Shown: piece by piece, positions 1-7,567 of the stretch
How the letters are laid out: each line of letters begins with the position of its first letter
Numbering within the stretch: the first letter of the stretch is position 1
Origin: Prevotellaceae bacterium UBA2738
Lineage (GTDB): Bacteria > Bacteroidota > Bacteroidia > Bacteroidales > Bacteroidaceae
Assembly (NCBI GenBank): GCA_002353585.1
Contig: DEJW01000029.1
Span: 38,968 to 71,852, forward strand
Reading direction: 5' to 3'
Length of the DNA stretch: 32,885 nt
The notes under the pieces: model-generated
What the model was told of the DNA's origin: nothing
The model's database searches: none
The model's input: the letters and a program-made list of their open reading frames with translations, nothing else
Position numbers and translations under genes: made by a program

Positions 1-1899
1 TCTGACGAGCTCATCATCATGACCGATGACGGCTCAAAGGGCGAGAAGGGTGTAGTGACTGTAGGTATCGAGAAGTTTGCCGAGCAGGAGCATATCGACA
101 AGGCTTTCGCTATCGGACCTCCAATAATGATGAAGTTCTCTTGCCTCACAACCCAGAAGTACGGCATATCTACTGACGTTTCGCTCAACACCATCATGGT
201 TGACGGAACTGGTATGTGTGGCGCTTGCCGTCTGACCATCGGAGGCAAAACCAAGTTTGTCTGCATCGACGGACCTGAGTTTGACGGTGCCCTCGTTGAC
301 TGGGACGAGATGTTCAAGCGTATGGGAACCTTCAAGAAGGCTGAGCTTGAGGAGATGGAGCACTATGCTGAGCACGTTTATAGCGACGCTAACAGCGGCA
401 AGGCTGAGAAGACTGACGTGAAGATGGATGCTGAGCCTGTGGACGACCCAATGGAGGTATTGCTCGATCGCAAGGCACCTTGGCGTGAGGAGCTGCGCAA
501 GAGCATGAAGCCAAAGGAGCGCACAGCCATAGAGCGCGTGAAGATGCCTGAGCTCGACCCAGTGTATCGTGCTACCACCCGTACTGAGGAGGTAAACATC
601 GGACTGACCAAGGAGATGGCTCTCACTGAGGCTAAGCGTTGTCTGGACTGCGCTAACCCATCATGTGTAGAGGGCTGTCCTGTTAATATCAACATTCCTT
701 CATTCATCAAGAATATAGAGCGCGGACAGTTCCTGGCTGCTGCCAAGGTGCTGAAGAACACTTCTGCCCTGCCTGCTGTCTGTGGTCGTGTTTGTCCTCA
801 GGAGAAGCAGTGCGAGAGCAAGTGTATCCACCTGAAGATGAACGAGCCTGCTGTGGCTATAGGCTATCTGGAGCGCTTCGCAGCTGACTACGAGCGCCAG
901 TCTGGTCAGATGTCTCTGCCTGAGATAGCACCATCTAACGGCATCAAGATTGCTGTGGTGGGTTCTGGTCCTGCAGGACTTTCTTTCGCTGGCGATATGG
1001 TGAAAAAGGGCTACGACGTTTACGTATTCGAGGCTCTGCACGAGATTGGCGGTGTGCTCAAATATGGTATTCCTGAGTTCCGTCTGCCTAACGCTATTGT
1101 TGACGTGGAGATAGAGAACCTCCGCAAGATGGGTGTTCACTTCCAGACTGACGTTATCGTGGGCAAGACAATCTCTGTTGACGAACTGGAGAAGTCTGGC
1201 TTCAAGGGCATCTTCGTAGGTTCTGGCGCTGGATTGCCAAACTTCATGAACATTCCTGGCGAGAACCTTATCAACATCATGTCGTCAAACGAGTACCTCA
1301 CTCGTGTGAACCTCATGGATGCTGCCAACCCAAAGACTGATACCCCAATGAATCTGGGCAAGAACGTGCTCGTTGTGGGTGGTGGCAACACAGCTATGGA
1401 CTCTTGCCGTACGGCTAAGCGTCTGGGTGCTAACGTAACACTCGTTTACCGTCGTTCTGAGGCTGAGATGCCTGCTCGTCTTGAGGAGGTGAAGCACGCT
1501 AAGGAGGAGGGTATCAACTTCCTCACTCTGCACAACCCAGCTGAGTACATAGGCGATGAGAAGGGTGCTGTAAGCAAGGCTGTTCTCGAGGTTATGAAAC
1601 TTGGCGAACCTGATGCTTCTGGTCGTCGCTCTCCAGAACCAACTGGCGAGAAGATTACCATAGACGTTGACCAGGTTGTTGTGGCTGTCGGTGTATCACC
1701 AAACCCACTCGTTCCTACATCTATCAAGGGTTTGGAACTGGGCAGAAAGAACACCATAGCCGTTGGCGACGACATGCAGTCATCACGTCCTATGCTCTTC
1801 GCTGGTGGCGACATCGTTCGTGGCGGTGCTACCGTTATCCTCGCTATGGGTGACGGCCGTCGTGCTGCTGCCAACATGCATGAGGCTCTCTCTAAATAA
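1..1899 (+). CDS. Fused DHODB electron-transfer/NfnA-like + NADPH glutamate synthase beta (NfnB-like) flavoprotein, 5' partial
   Basis: The frame is open from base 1; the six codons before the ATG at 19 encode SDELII, which fits the conserved NAD-domain end of DHODB/NfnA proteins, so the gene starts upstream of the window. Counting from Met at 19, an iron-sulfur motif D62-x4-C67-x2-C70-x11-C82 lies in the NfnA/PyrK-like part. A GltD/NfnB part follows, with Cys-rich [4Fe-4S] motifs (CLDCANPSCVEGCP and CGRVCPQEKQCESKC), an FAD-binding GSGPAG motif, an NADPH-binding GGGNTAMD motif and a C-terminal GGDIVRGGATVILA segment. Family knowledge: NfnAB couples NADH, ferredoxin and NADPH by electron bifurcation, while GltD-type subunits supply electrons to glutamate synthase. 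Bacteroidota often encode this as one fused polypeptide. Which reaction this one performs cannot be decided from sequence. A terminator-like hairpin follows. Confidence 0.93.
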   Translation, partial: SDELIIMTDDGSKGEKGVVTVGIEKFAEQEHIDKAFAIGPPIMMKFSCLTTQKYGISTDVSLNTIMVDGTGMCGACRLTIGGKTKFVCIDGPEFDGALVDWDEMFKRMGTFKKAELEEMEHYAEHVYSDANSGKAEKTDVKMDAEPVDDPMEVLLDRKAPWREELRKSMKPKERTAIERVKMPELDPVYRATTRTEEVNIGLTKEMALTEAKRCLDCANPSCVEGCPVNINIPSFIKNIERGQFLAAAKVLKNTSALPAVCGRVCPQEKQCESKCIHLKMNEPAVAIGYLERFAADYERQSGQMSLPEIAPSNGIKIAVVGSGPAGLSFAGDMVKKGYDVYVFEALHEIGGVLKYGIPEFRLPNAIVDVEIENLRKMGVHFQTDVIVGKTISVDELEKSGFKGIFVGSGAGLPNFMNIPGENLINIMSSNEYLTRVNLMDAANPKTDTPMNLGKNVLVVGGGNTAMDSCRTAKRLGANVTLVYRRSEAEMPARLEEVKHAKEEGINFLTLHNPAEYIGDEKGAVSKAVLEVMKLGEPDASGRRSPEPTGEKITIDVDQVVVAVGVSPNPLVPTSIKGLELGRKNTIAVGDDMQSSRPMLFAGGDIVRGGATVILAMGDGRRAAANMHEALSK

Positions 1900-1916
1900 T
1901 ACATTATTATAACCCT

Positions 1917-1955
1917 AAATGCCCGTAGCAGGAAAAAAGCCTGTTATGGGCATTT
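1917..1955 (+). terminator. Hairpin terminator after the NfnAB-like gene
   Basis: A 16-nt arm at 1917-1932 (AAATGCCCGTAGCAGG) pairs with 1940-1955, allowing two G-U type mismatches, around an A-rich 7-nt loop. The descending arm ends in ATTTT and the ascending arm begins AAAT, so it may work in both directions. It sits 18 nt after the stop codon. Confidence 0.7.
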
Positions 1956-1984
1956 TGAACTAAAAACCTAAAAACGAAAAGAAT

Positions 1985-2866
1985 ATGATTCCTCCTTCAG
2001 AACTTCCTATCAATGCTGATGGTAGCGTATTCCATCTGCATCTGCGCCCTGAACAACTGGCTGATCGCATAATTCTGGTTGGTGACCAAGGCAGAGTAGC
2101 AACCGTTGCAGCTTTCTTTGACAAGATAGAGTGCGAAGTGCAAGCGCGTGAGTTTCATACCATTACAGGCTCTTACAAGGGTAAGCGCATATCGTGCGTT
2201 TCTACTGGCATAGGATGCGATAATGTCGATATCGTAATGACTGAGTTGGACGCTTTGGTCAATATCGACCTCGAGAAGCGCGAGATAAAGAAGGAGAAGA
2301 AGCAACTCACCCTCGTGCGAGTAGGCACCTGCGGAGGACTGCAACCTTTCACCCATCTGGGTTCATTCGTAGCAAGCGTCAAGTCTATCGGCTTCGACGG
2401 TCTGTTGAACTATTATCTGGACAGAGACCTGGTGTGTGACCTCGATATGGAGGAGAAGTTTAAGAAGCACATGAACTGGTCGTCAAAGAAGGGTTCGCCA
2501 TACGTGGCTGTTGCTGACCCTACACTCATAGAGCAGATTGCCCAAAAGGATATGATAAAGGGCATAACCATTGCCTGCGGAGGATTCTACGGACCACAGG
2601 GACGCTGCGTGAGACTCATACCACAAGACCCTTACGTGGATGTGAAGGTGGACTCATTCGTTTATCATGACGAAAAGTTTGATGAGGACCTGAAAATCTG
2701 CAACTTCGAGATGGAATCATCGGCTGTGGCTGGTCTCGCTGCCCTACTCGGCCATCGCGCTATGACCTGCTGCATGGTGATAGCCGACAGATATGGCAAA
2801 GACATGAATACTGAATATAAAGCCAACATCAACAACCTCATAAAACTCGTCTTAGACAGAATCTAA
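1985..2866 (+). CDS. Nucleoside phosphorylase (uridine phosphorylase-like, PNP/UDP family)
   Basis: A 293-residue cytoplasmic protein of the PNP/UDP phosphorylase superfamily, which cleaves nucleosides with phosphate to free base and ribose-1-phosphate in salvage. Visible motifs are GDQGRV at residues 33-38 (phosphate-binding GDxxR-type loop), STGIGCDN at 73-80, RVGTCGG at 112-118, and FEMESSA at 241-247, the family's substrate-binding MES segment. The protein is longer than E. coli Udp (about 250 residues), with extra sequence around 95-110 and 150-230. The ATG at 1985 follows an A-rich leader with no Shine-Dalgarno. Nucleobase preference (uridine or purine) cannot be told from what I see. 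Confidence 0.88.
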   Translation: MIPPSELPINADGSVFHLHLRPEQLADRIILVGDQGRVATVAAFFDKIECEVQAREFHTITGSYKGKRISCVSTGIGCDNVDIVMTELDALVNIDLEKREIKKEKKQLTLVRVGTCGGLQPFTHLGSFVASVKSIGFDGLLNYYLDRDLVCDLDMEEKFKKHMNWSSKKGSPYVAVADPTLIEQIAQKDMIKGITIACGGFYGPQGRCVRLIPQDPYVDVKVDSFVYHDEKFDEDLKICNFEMESSAVAGLAALLGHRAMTCCMVIADRYGKDMNTEYKANINNLIKLVLDRI

Positions 2867-2889
2867 CTCTCAACTCTCAACTCTCAACT
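2867..2889. repeat. Heptamer array (CTCTCAA)x3
   Basis: Three perfect CTCTCAA units plus CT fill the junction immediately after the phosphorylase stop and end 3 nt before the TTG start of the next gene. Same unit as the array at 29696-29744. Confidence 0.9.
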
Positions 2890-2892
2890 AAT

Positions 2893-3261
2893 TTGAACGC
2901 TTTATACACCATACTGCTTCTCATACTGAGCAACGTCTTCATGACTTTCGCTTGGTACGGTCACCTGAAACTGCAACAGAACGGCACATCAACCCACTGG
3001 CCGCTGATTCTCGTAATAGCATTCTCGTGGCTCATTGCCTTCTTTGAATACTGCTGCCAGGTGCCTGCCAACCGTATCGGTTTCGCTGGCAACGGAGGTC
3101 CCTTCTCCCTCGTGCAGCTCAAGGTGATACAGGAGTGTGTCTCACTCATAGTCTTCACCTTCCTTGCCAACATAATGTTCCAAAACGAAAGCCTGCATTG
3201 GAATCACGCAGCAGCATTCCTCTGCCTCGTCGCCGCAGTCTATTTCGTATTCATGAAGTAA
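2893..3261 (+). CDS. DUF486 (DMT-superfamily-like) small membrane protein
   Basis: A 122-residue integral membrane protein with four hydrophobic segments (about residues 2-22, 36-54, 79-95 and 102-121) and the FAWYGHLK and EYCCQVPANRIG segments typical of DUF486 proteins, which are distant relatives of drug/metabolite transporters. The substrate is unknown for the family. The start is TTG at 2893: no ATG lies in a suitable place, and homologues begin near this residue. The start directly follows a CTCTCAA array. It probably belongs to the same transcript as the upstream phosphorylase, since the gap is only 26 nt and holds no terminator. Confidence 0.85.
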   Translation: MNALYTILLLILSNVFMTFAWYGHLKLQQNGTSTHWPLILVIAFSWLIAFFEYCCQVPANRIGFAGNGGPFSLVQLKVIQECVSLIVFTFLANIMFQNESLHWNHAAAFLCLVAAVYFVFMK

Positions 3262-3272
3262 AGCGAATAACC

Positions 3273-3304
3273 CTTGAACTTTTGAACTCTTGAACTTTTG
3301 AACT
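3273..3304. repeat. 8-nt tandem array (c/tTTGAACT)x4 at the mnmE start
   Basis: Four units alternate CTTGAACT and TTTGAACT. A fifth, diverged unit (CTTGACCC, 3305-3312) contains the likely TTG start codon of mnmE. Confidence 0.88.
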
Positions 3305-3305
3305 C

Positions 3306-4709
3306 TTGACCCCTTTGCCCCCCTTGACCCAAGAAACGACCATTTGCGCCCTTGCAACCGCTACAGGTGGAGCGCTCGGCATAATCAGGATATCAGGCAA
3401 CCAGAGCCTGCAGATATTATCCAAAATATTCAGCAAGAATCTTGTTGATGCAAAGGGTTATACCGTTCACTACGGTCATATCGTAGATAAAAGCTCAAAG
3501 CTCAAACCTCAAACCTCAAACCTAATTGATGAAGTTCTCGTCACCGTTTTCCGCGCCCCCCACTCCTATACTGGCGAGGATAGCGCAGAAATTTCTTGTC
3601 ACGGCTCGCGCTATATTATAAATAAGGTGTTGGAACGCCTCATACAAGAGGGTTGCAGAATGGCTAACCCAGGCGAATTCACCCAGCGAGCCTACCTCAA
3701 CGGCAAGATGGACCTATCACAAGCCGAAGCTGTAGCTGACCTTATAGCCTCAACCAACCAGGCTACCCACCATCTCGCCCTCAGTCAGTTGCGAGGACAA
3801 TTCTCGTCCGAGCTATCCCATCTGCGCGAGAAGCTCCTGAAACTCACCTCGTTGCTTGAACTCGAGCTCGACTTCTCCGACCACGAAGAACTGGAGTTTG
3901 CAGACAGAACAGAACTTCTCACACTTGCCACCAAGATAGAAAACCACATAACCTCTCTTGCTAAATCATTTGAAACAGGTCAAGCCCTTAAACAAGGCAT
4001 TCCCGTTGCTATCGTGGGCAAGACAAACGTAGGCAAGAGCACCCTGCTCAACAGGCTCTTGAAAGACGAGCGCGCCATAGTTAGCAACATCCACGGCACC
4101 ACTCGTGACACCATAGAAGACACCATCGACCTGCATGGCGTCACCTTCCGTTTTATCGACACCGCAGGCATTCGCCAAACCTCTGACACTGTAGAACTTA
4201 TCGGCATAGAGCGCACCTATCAAACCATCGAAAAAGCGCGCATCATCCTCTGGCTACTTGACGAAGCTCCCACAGTCACCGAACAGCAAGAAATGCAGAC
4301 ACGCTGCGAAGGAAAGGAATTAATCATCGTCATCACGAAATCAGATAAAGGCTTAACTGTAAAGAACGATTCTTCATTCTTCATTCCTCATTCTTCATTT
4401 ATAGCGATTTCCGCTAAGTACGATACCGACCTCTCCCCACTCGAAGAGGCAATCTACGCTTCAGCCAACATCCCCGACATTTCCGAGAATGACATCATAA
4501 TCACCAACGCCCGTCACTACGACGCCCTCATCAAGGCTAACGAAAGCCTCTCCCGCGTCATCAACGGCATGAAACAACAAGTCCCCAGCGACCTCCTTGC
4601 TGAAGACCTCCGTCTCACCCTCTCCCACCTCGCTGACATCACAGGAGGGCAAATCACCCCTCAAGAAACTCTAAACAACATCTTCTCCCACTTCTGCGTG
4701 GGAAAATAA
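3306..4709 (+). CDS. mnmE: tRNA uridine-5-carboxymethylaminomethyl(34) synthesis GTPase MnmE
   Basis: MnmE works with MnmG to modify U34 of tRNAs, using a formyl-THF-derived carbon and GTP. The N-terminal TrmE domain spans about 11-130, followed by a helical domain. The G domain shows G1 GKTNVGKS (238-245), G2 GTTRDT, G3 DTAG (285-288), G4 TKSD (344-347, normally NKxD) and G5 SAK. The C terminus is CVGK (464-467), matching the conserved C-[ILV]-G-K end. The start is TTG, with in-frame TTG codons at 3306, 3315 and 3324 as alternatives, all next to a tandem array. Two heptamer arrays lie in frame inside the gene and encode residues about 63-72 and 355-364, surface-like segments absent from the family core. 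Confidence 0.96.
   Translation: MTPLPPLTQETTICALATATGGALGIIRISGNQSLQILSKIFSKNLVDAKGYTVHYGHIVDKSSKLKPQTSNLIDEVLVTVFRAPHSYTGEDSAEISCHGSRYIINKVLERLIQEGCRMANPGEFTQRAYLNGKMDLSQAEAVADLIASTNQATHHLALSQLRGQFSSELSHLREKLLKLTSLLELELDFSDHEELEFADRTELLTLATKIENHITSLAKSFETGQALKQGIPVAIVGKTNVGKSTLLNRLLKDERAIVSNIHGTTRDTIEDTIDLHGVTFRFIDTAGIRQTSDTVELIGIERTYQTIEKARIILWLLDEAPTVTEQQEMQTRCEGKELIIVITKSDKGLTVKNDSSFFIPHSSFIAISAKYDTDLSPLEEAIYASANIPDISENDIIITNARHYDALIKANESLSRVINGMKQQVPSDLLAEDLRLTLSHLADITGGQITPQETLNNIFSHFCVGK
3493..3520. repeat. In-gene heptamer array (g/cCTCAAA)x4 in mnmE
   Basis: Two GCTCAAA units then two CCTCAAA units, 28 nt, lie in the mnmE reading frame and encode residues about 63-72 (SSKLKPQTSN) in the N-terminal domain, just before the conserved DEVLVTVFRAPHSYTGED segment. 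Confidence 0.9.
4369..4396. repeat. In-gene heptamer array (ATTCTTC)x4 in mnmE
   Basis: Units ATTCTTC, ATTCTTC, ATTCCTC, ATTCTTC, 28 nt, lie in frame and encode residues about 355-364 between the G4 (TKSD) and G5 (SAK) motifs of the GTPase domain. Confidence 0.9.
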
Positions 4710-4725
4710 AACAAAGGAAAAACAA

Positions 4726-5412
4726 ATGACATTACAAGAAGCTATTGAAGCCAGGCATAGTGTAAGGGCATACAGGAATGAGCCTTTGGCGGAGGATGTT
4801 GTCAAGGCGATGGAAGAGCAGATTGCTATTCTGAATCGTGAAGGCAACTTGCACATGCAACTGATTCTTAACGAGCCAAAGGCATTCCAAGGGACTTTGG
4901 CTAAATATGGAAAGTTCCGTAATGCCAACAACTATATTGTGATGGCAGGAAAAAAAGCAGAAGACCATGATGAGCGCATAGGCTATTATGGTGAGCATTT
5001 GGTGTTGTTGGCTCAGACTCTTGGATTAAACACCTGCTGGGCGGGTCTCTCATACTCTAAGGTGCCAGGAACGTATGAGTTGGACAAAGACGAGAAAATT
5101 GCTTGTTACATTGCCATCGGCTATGGCGAGACACAAGGTGTCAGCCATAAAATCAAGTCCGTTGAGCAAGTGAGCAATGTCAGTGACAACACTCCATCAT
5201 GGTTCAAGAAAGGTGTTGAAGCAGCCTTGCTTGCACCTACAGCCGTAAATCAGCAGAAGTTTTCGTTTGAATACGTTGGAGTGAAGAACAAGTGTCATCT
5301 GATAAGAGCCAAGAAGGGATTTTCCATGATTGGCTATACAAAGATGGATTTAGGTATTGCCAAATACCACTTTGAGATTGGAGTCGGAAAAGTCAACTTT
5401 GAGTGGGTATAA
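4726..5412 (+). CDS. Nitroreductase-family FMN oxidoreductase
   Basis: A 228-residue protein of the nitroreductase/TM1586-like family, flavin enzymes that use NAD(P)H to reduce nitro or quinone-type substrates. The N-terminal EARHSVRAYRNEPL has the family's FMN-phosphate-binding R-x-S-x-R pattern. GEHLVLLAQTLGLNTCW (about 89-105) is the conserved central helix, and LLAPTAVNQQKFSF (about 168-181) a second flavin-contact segment. The C terminus (MDLGIAKYHFEIG) fits the subgroup with an internal duplication. The physiological substrate is unknown. The gene ends 2 nt from the convergent permease, with no visible terminator between them. Confidence 0.88.
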   Translation: MTLQEAIEARHSVRAYRNEPLAEDVVKAMEEQIAILNREGNLHMQLILNEPKAFQGTLAKYGKFRNANNYIVMAGKKAEDHDERIGYYGEHLVLLAQTLGLNTCWAGLSYSKVPGTYELDKDEKIACYIAIGYGETQGVSHKIKSVEQVSNVSDNTPSWFKKGVEAALLAPTAVNQQKFSFEYVGVKNKCHLIRAKKGFSMIGYTKMDLGIAKYHFEIGVGKVNFEWV

Positions 5413-5414
5413 TT

Positions 5415-6452
5415 TTAACTGTTCTTCTTATAGCTCTGTACTGCCCAGCAGCCCATGAGGGTGCCGATGGCGGCAAGGGCTAAGACTTGGTGGCCTGTTT
5501 CGTATAAGCCACCACCGCGGATGAAGACGGTGCGAGTGGCATCGATGAAATAGCGCATGGGGTTGATGTAGGTGGTGAGGTATGCCCACTCTGGCATGGA
5601 GCGCGTTGGGGTGAACAGTCCTGAGAGCAACATGATGCTGACCACGAAGAACCACATGACGAACATGGCTTGCTGCATGGTGTCGGAATAGTTGGACACG
5701 ATGAGTCCGAATGACGAGAAGAAGAGTGCCAGCAGCATGGCGAGCACATAGACGAGCCATACGGGACCAACGGGCGTGATGCCATAGACTATCCATGCCA
5801 AGAGCAAACAGACGGTGATGACGAAGAGCGCTATGAGCCAGTAAGGAATGAGTTTGGCAAGGATGAACGACCACTTGGAAACTGGTGTCACATTGATTTG
5901 CTCAATGGTGCCAGCCTCTTTCTCGCCTACGATATTGAGTGTGGGCAAGAATCCTGTCATGAGCATCATAACTATGGCAAAGAGCGCAGGAATCATGAAG
6001 AGTTTGTAGTCCTGACCCTTGTTGTATAATTTCAGAGTTGAAAATTGTGTTTTGGCATTTTGATTGTGAGAGTTGACTATCTGACTAAGATAAGATGAGC
6101 CCATGCCTCCCTTGGTGCCATTGACGGCATTGGCGGCTATGAGGTACTTGCCATCACGAATCTCGAGTATTATATCGGCATCACCCTTCTCTATGTCTTT
6201 CATCGCCTCGGCATAGGTGGCTTTTTGTCCACCAAAGATGAAATAGTTGGAAGCGGCAACCTGCTGTACCAAGCGCTGCGACTCCATGGTATGGTCTATG
6301 TCAACAACATCTACCACGACATTCTTAACTTCCATCTGCATAACCCATGGCATCACGCACATGATGACGATGGGGAACATGATGATGAGTTTGGGCAGAA
6401 ACGAATTGCGACGTATCTGCAGGAACTCTTTCTGTATGAGATACTTAAGCAT
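5415..6452 (-). CDS. ABC-2 type permease, distal (YbhR/YhhJ-like) efflux subunit
   Basis: Last gene of the efflux operon. It has one N-terminal membrane helix (about 23-43), a large periplasmic region to about 160, then five or six helices in the ABC2_membrane_3 arrangement, with the cytoplasmic EKEAGTIEQINVTPVS segment typical of drug/lipid exporter permeases. It probably pairs with the permease at 6506-7555 and the tandem ATPase. I chose ATG at 6452 (MLKYLIQKEF); a TTG three codons upstream lies inside the heptamer array. The periplasmic segment STLKLYNKGQ lies where the paralogue carries a repeat-encoded STLNSQLLYNPQ, so this site may hold a decayed insertion too. The substrate is unknown. 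Confidence 0.9.
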   Translation of the reverse strand: MLKYLIQKEFLQIRRNSFLPKLIIMFPIVIMCVMPWVMQMEVKNVVVDVVDIDHTMESQRLVQQVAASNYFIFGGQKATYAEAMKDIEKGDADIILEIRDGKYLIAANAVNGTKGGMGSSYLSQIVNSHNQNAKTQFSTLKLYNKGQDYKLFMIPALFAIVMMLMTGFLPTLNIVGEKEAGTIEQINVTPVSKWSFILAKLIPYWLIALFVITVCLLLAWIVYGITPVGPVWLVYVLAMLLALFFSSFGLIVSNYSDTMQQAMFVMWFFVVSIMLLSGLFTPTRSMPEWAYLTTYINPMRYFIDATRTVFIRGGGLYETGHQVLALAAIGTLMGCWAVQSYKKNS

Positions 6453-6453
6453 A

Positions 6454-6495
6454 GTTGACAATTGATAATTGATAATTGTTAATTGAGAGTTGACA
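6454..6495. repeat. Heptamer array between the two permease genes, x6
   Basis: Six 7-nt units (GTTGACA, ATTGATA, ATTGATA, ATTGTTA, ATTGAGA, GTTGACA) form a degenerate array that abuts the ATG of the downstream permease. On the coding (minus) strand each reads as a TCAA- or ACAA-core unit. Confidence 0.88.
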
Positions 6496-6505
6496 ATTAA
6501 ACTTT

Positions 6506-7555
6506 TTATTCCAAGCGCTGCTTAAACTTCAAGAGGGCAACGGTGAGCAATACTACCGTCATGACAGCCATGACAGCTACCTCACGAGCTACGGCATCGA
6601 GACCTACACCCATAATCATTAGTTTGCGCATGGCTTCGATGTAATAACGGGGGGGCACCAATGCTGCCAGCCACTGCAACACTTGTGGCATAGACTCGAC
6701 TGGGAATATCATGCCTGAGAGCATTACCACTGGCATCAGCAATACCATAGCCGACATGAGCAGGGCTACGAGCTGAGTTTGTGCCACATTGGAGATGAGC
6801 AGTCCTAACGAGAGTGCCAACAGGATATAGAGGGTGCTCACGGCAAGTATGCTGAGGAGCGAGCCTGCTATGGGCACTCCAAGCACGTAACGCGACATAA
6901 AGAGGATGGTGATGAGGATGCCAAAGGCGAGTACCAGATAAGGCACAGCCTTGGCTACGATAACCATGAGGGGACGGACGGGCGATACCAACAGTACCTC
7001 CATGGTGCCTTTCTCTTTCTCACGAACTATAGAGATGGAGGTCATCATGGCACAAATGAGTATCAGCAACATACCCATGATGGCTGGCACAAAATTATAT
7101 GCCGACCTCATCTGAGGATTGTATAGTAGTTGAGAGTTGAGAGTTGAGAGTTTAGGGGTTTCTGACGCTAAGGTCTGCTGGGCATAGGTGGTCCACTGCT
7201 GAGCCATGTTGGGGTCGCTACCATCAACCATAAACTGCAAACCCTGGTCCTTATCAAACACCAAAGCCATATCAACCTGCTGGCTTCGCATGAGCTGTTC
7301 AGCCTGCTGTGGGGTATTTACCGTCTGGGTGATGATAAAATATTCTGAGTGAGCCAGTCGCTCTACTGCCTGCTGAATGCGAGGCGACATCTGAGATGTG
7401 ACCACTACAGTGCGCACATTCTTAACATCGGTAGAGATGGCAAAGCCGAAGAGCAACATCATGACCACAGGCATACCAAAGAGTATCAGCATGGTACGCT
7501 TGTCGCGAAGAATGTGCTTGGCTTCCTTTATGACAAATGCTATAAACTGTTTCAT
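6506..7555 (-). CDS. ABC-2 type permease, proximal (YbhS-like) efflux subunit
   Basis: Paralogue of the neighbouring permease: N-terminal KEAKHILRDKRTML, a first helix, a periplasmic region, then a multi-helix ABC2_membrane_3 half with SIVREKEKGTMEVLLVSPVRP as the cytoplasmic coupling segment. It probably forms a heterodimer with the downstream permease. I chose ATG at 7555 (MKQFIAFVIKEAK); a GTG at 7567, directly next to the ATPase stop, is an alternative giving four more residues. The periplasmic region contains a repeat-encoded stretch (KLSTLNSQLLYNPQ) from three GTTGAGA units, read on the minus strand as CTCAACT. Confidence 0.9.
   Translation of the reverse strand: MKQFIAFVIKEAKHILRDKRTMLILFGMPVVMMLLFGFAISTDVKNVRTVVVTSQMSPRIQQAVERLAHSEYFIITQTVNTPQQAEQLMRSQQVDMALVFDKDQGLQFMVDGSDPNMAQQWTTYAQQTLASETPKLSTLNSQLLYNPQMRSAYNFVPAIMGMLLILICAMMTSISIVREKEKGTMEVLLVSPVRPLMVIVAKAVPYLVLAFGILITILFMSRYVLGVPIAGSLLSILAVSTLYILLALSLGLLISNVAQTQLVALLMSAMVLLMPVVMLSGMIFPVESMPQVLQWLAALVPPRYYIEAMRKLMIMGVGLDAVAREVAVMAVMTVVLLTVALLKFKQRLE
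7129..7149. repeat. In-gene heptamer array (GTTGAGA)x3 in permease
   Basis: Three perfect units, 21 nt or exactly seven codons, in frame in the periplasmic domain of the proximal permease. The reverse complement is the CTCTCAA family used between genes elsewhere. Confidence 0.92.
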
Positions 7556-7567
7556 TTCTCTAAACAC

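Noticed and set aside
4335..4350. Broken G4 motif in MnmE (TKSD instead of NKxD)
   Set aside because: T for N at this position is a tolerated variant in P-loop GTPases, and all other motifs are intact.
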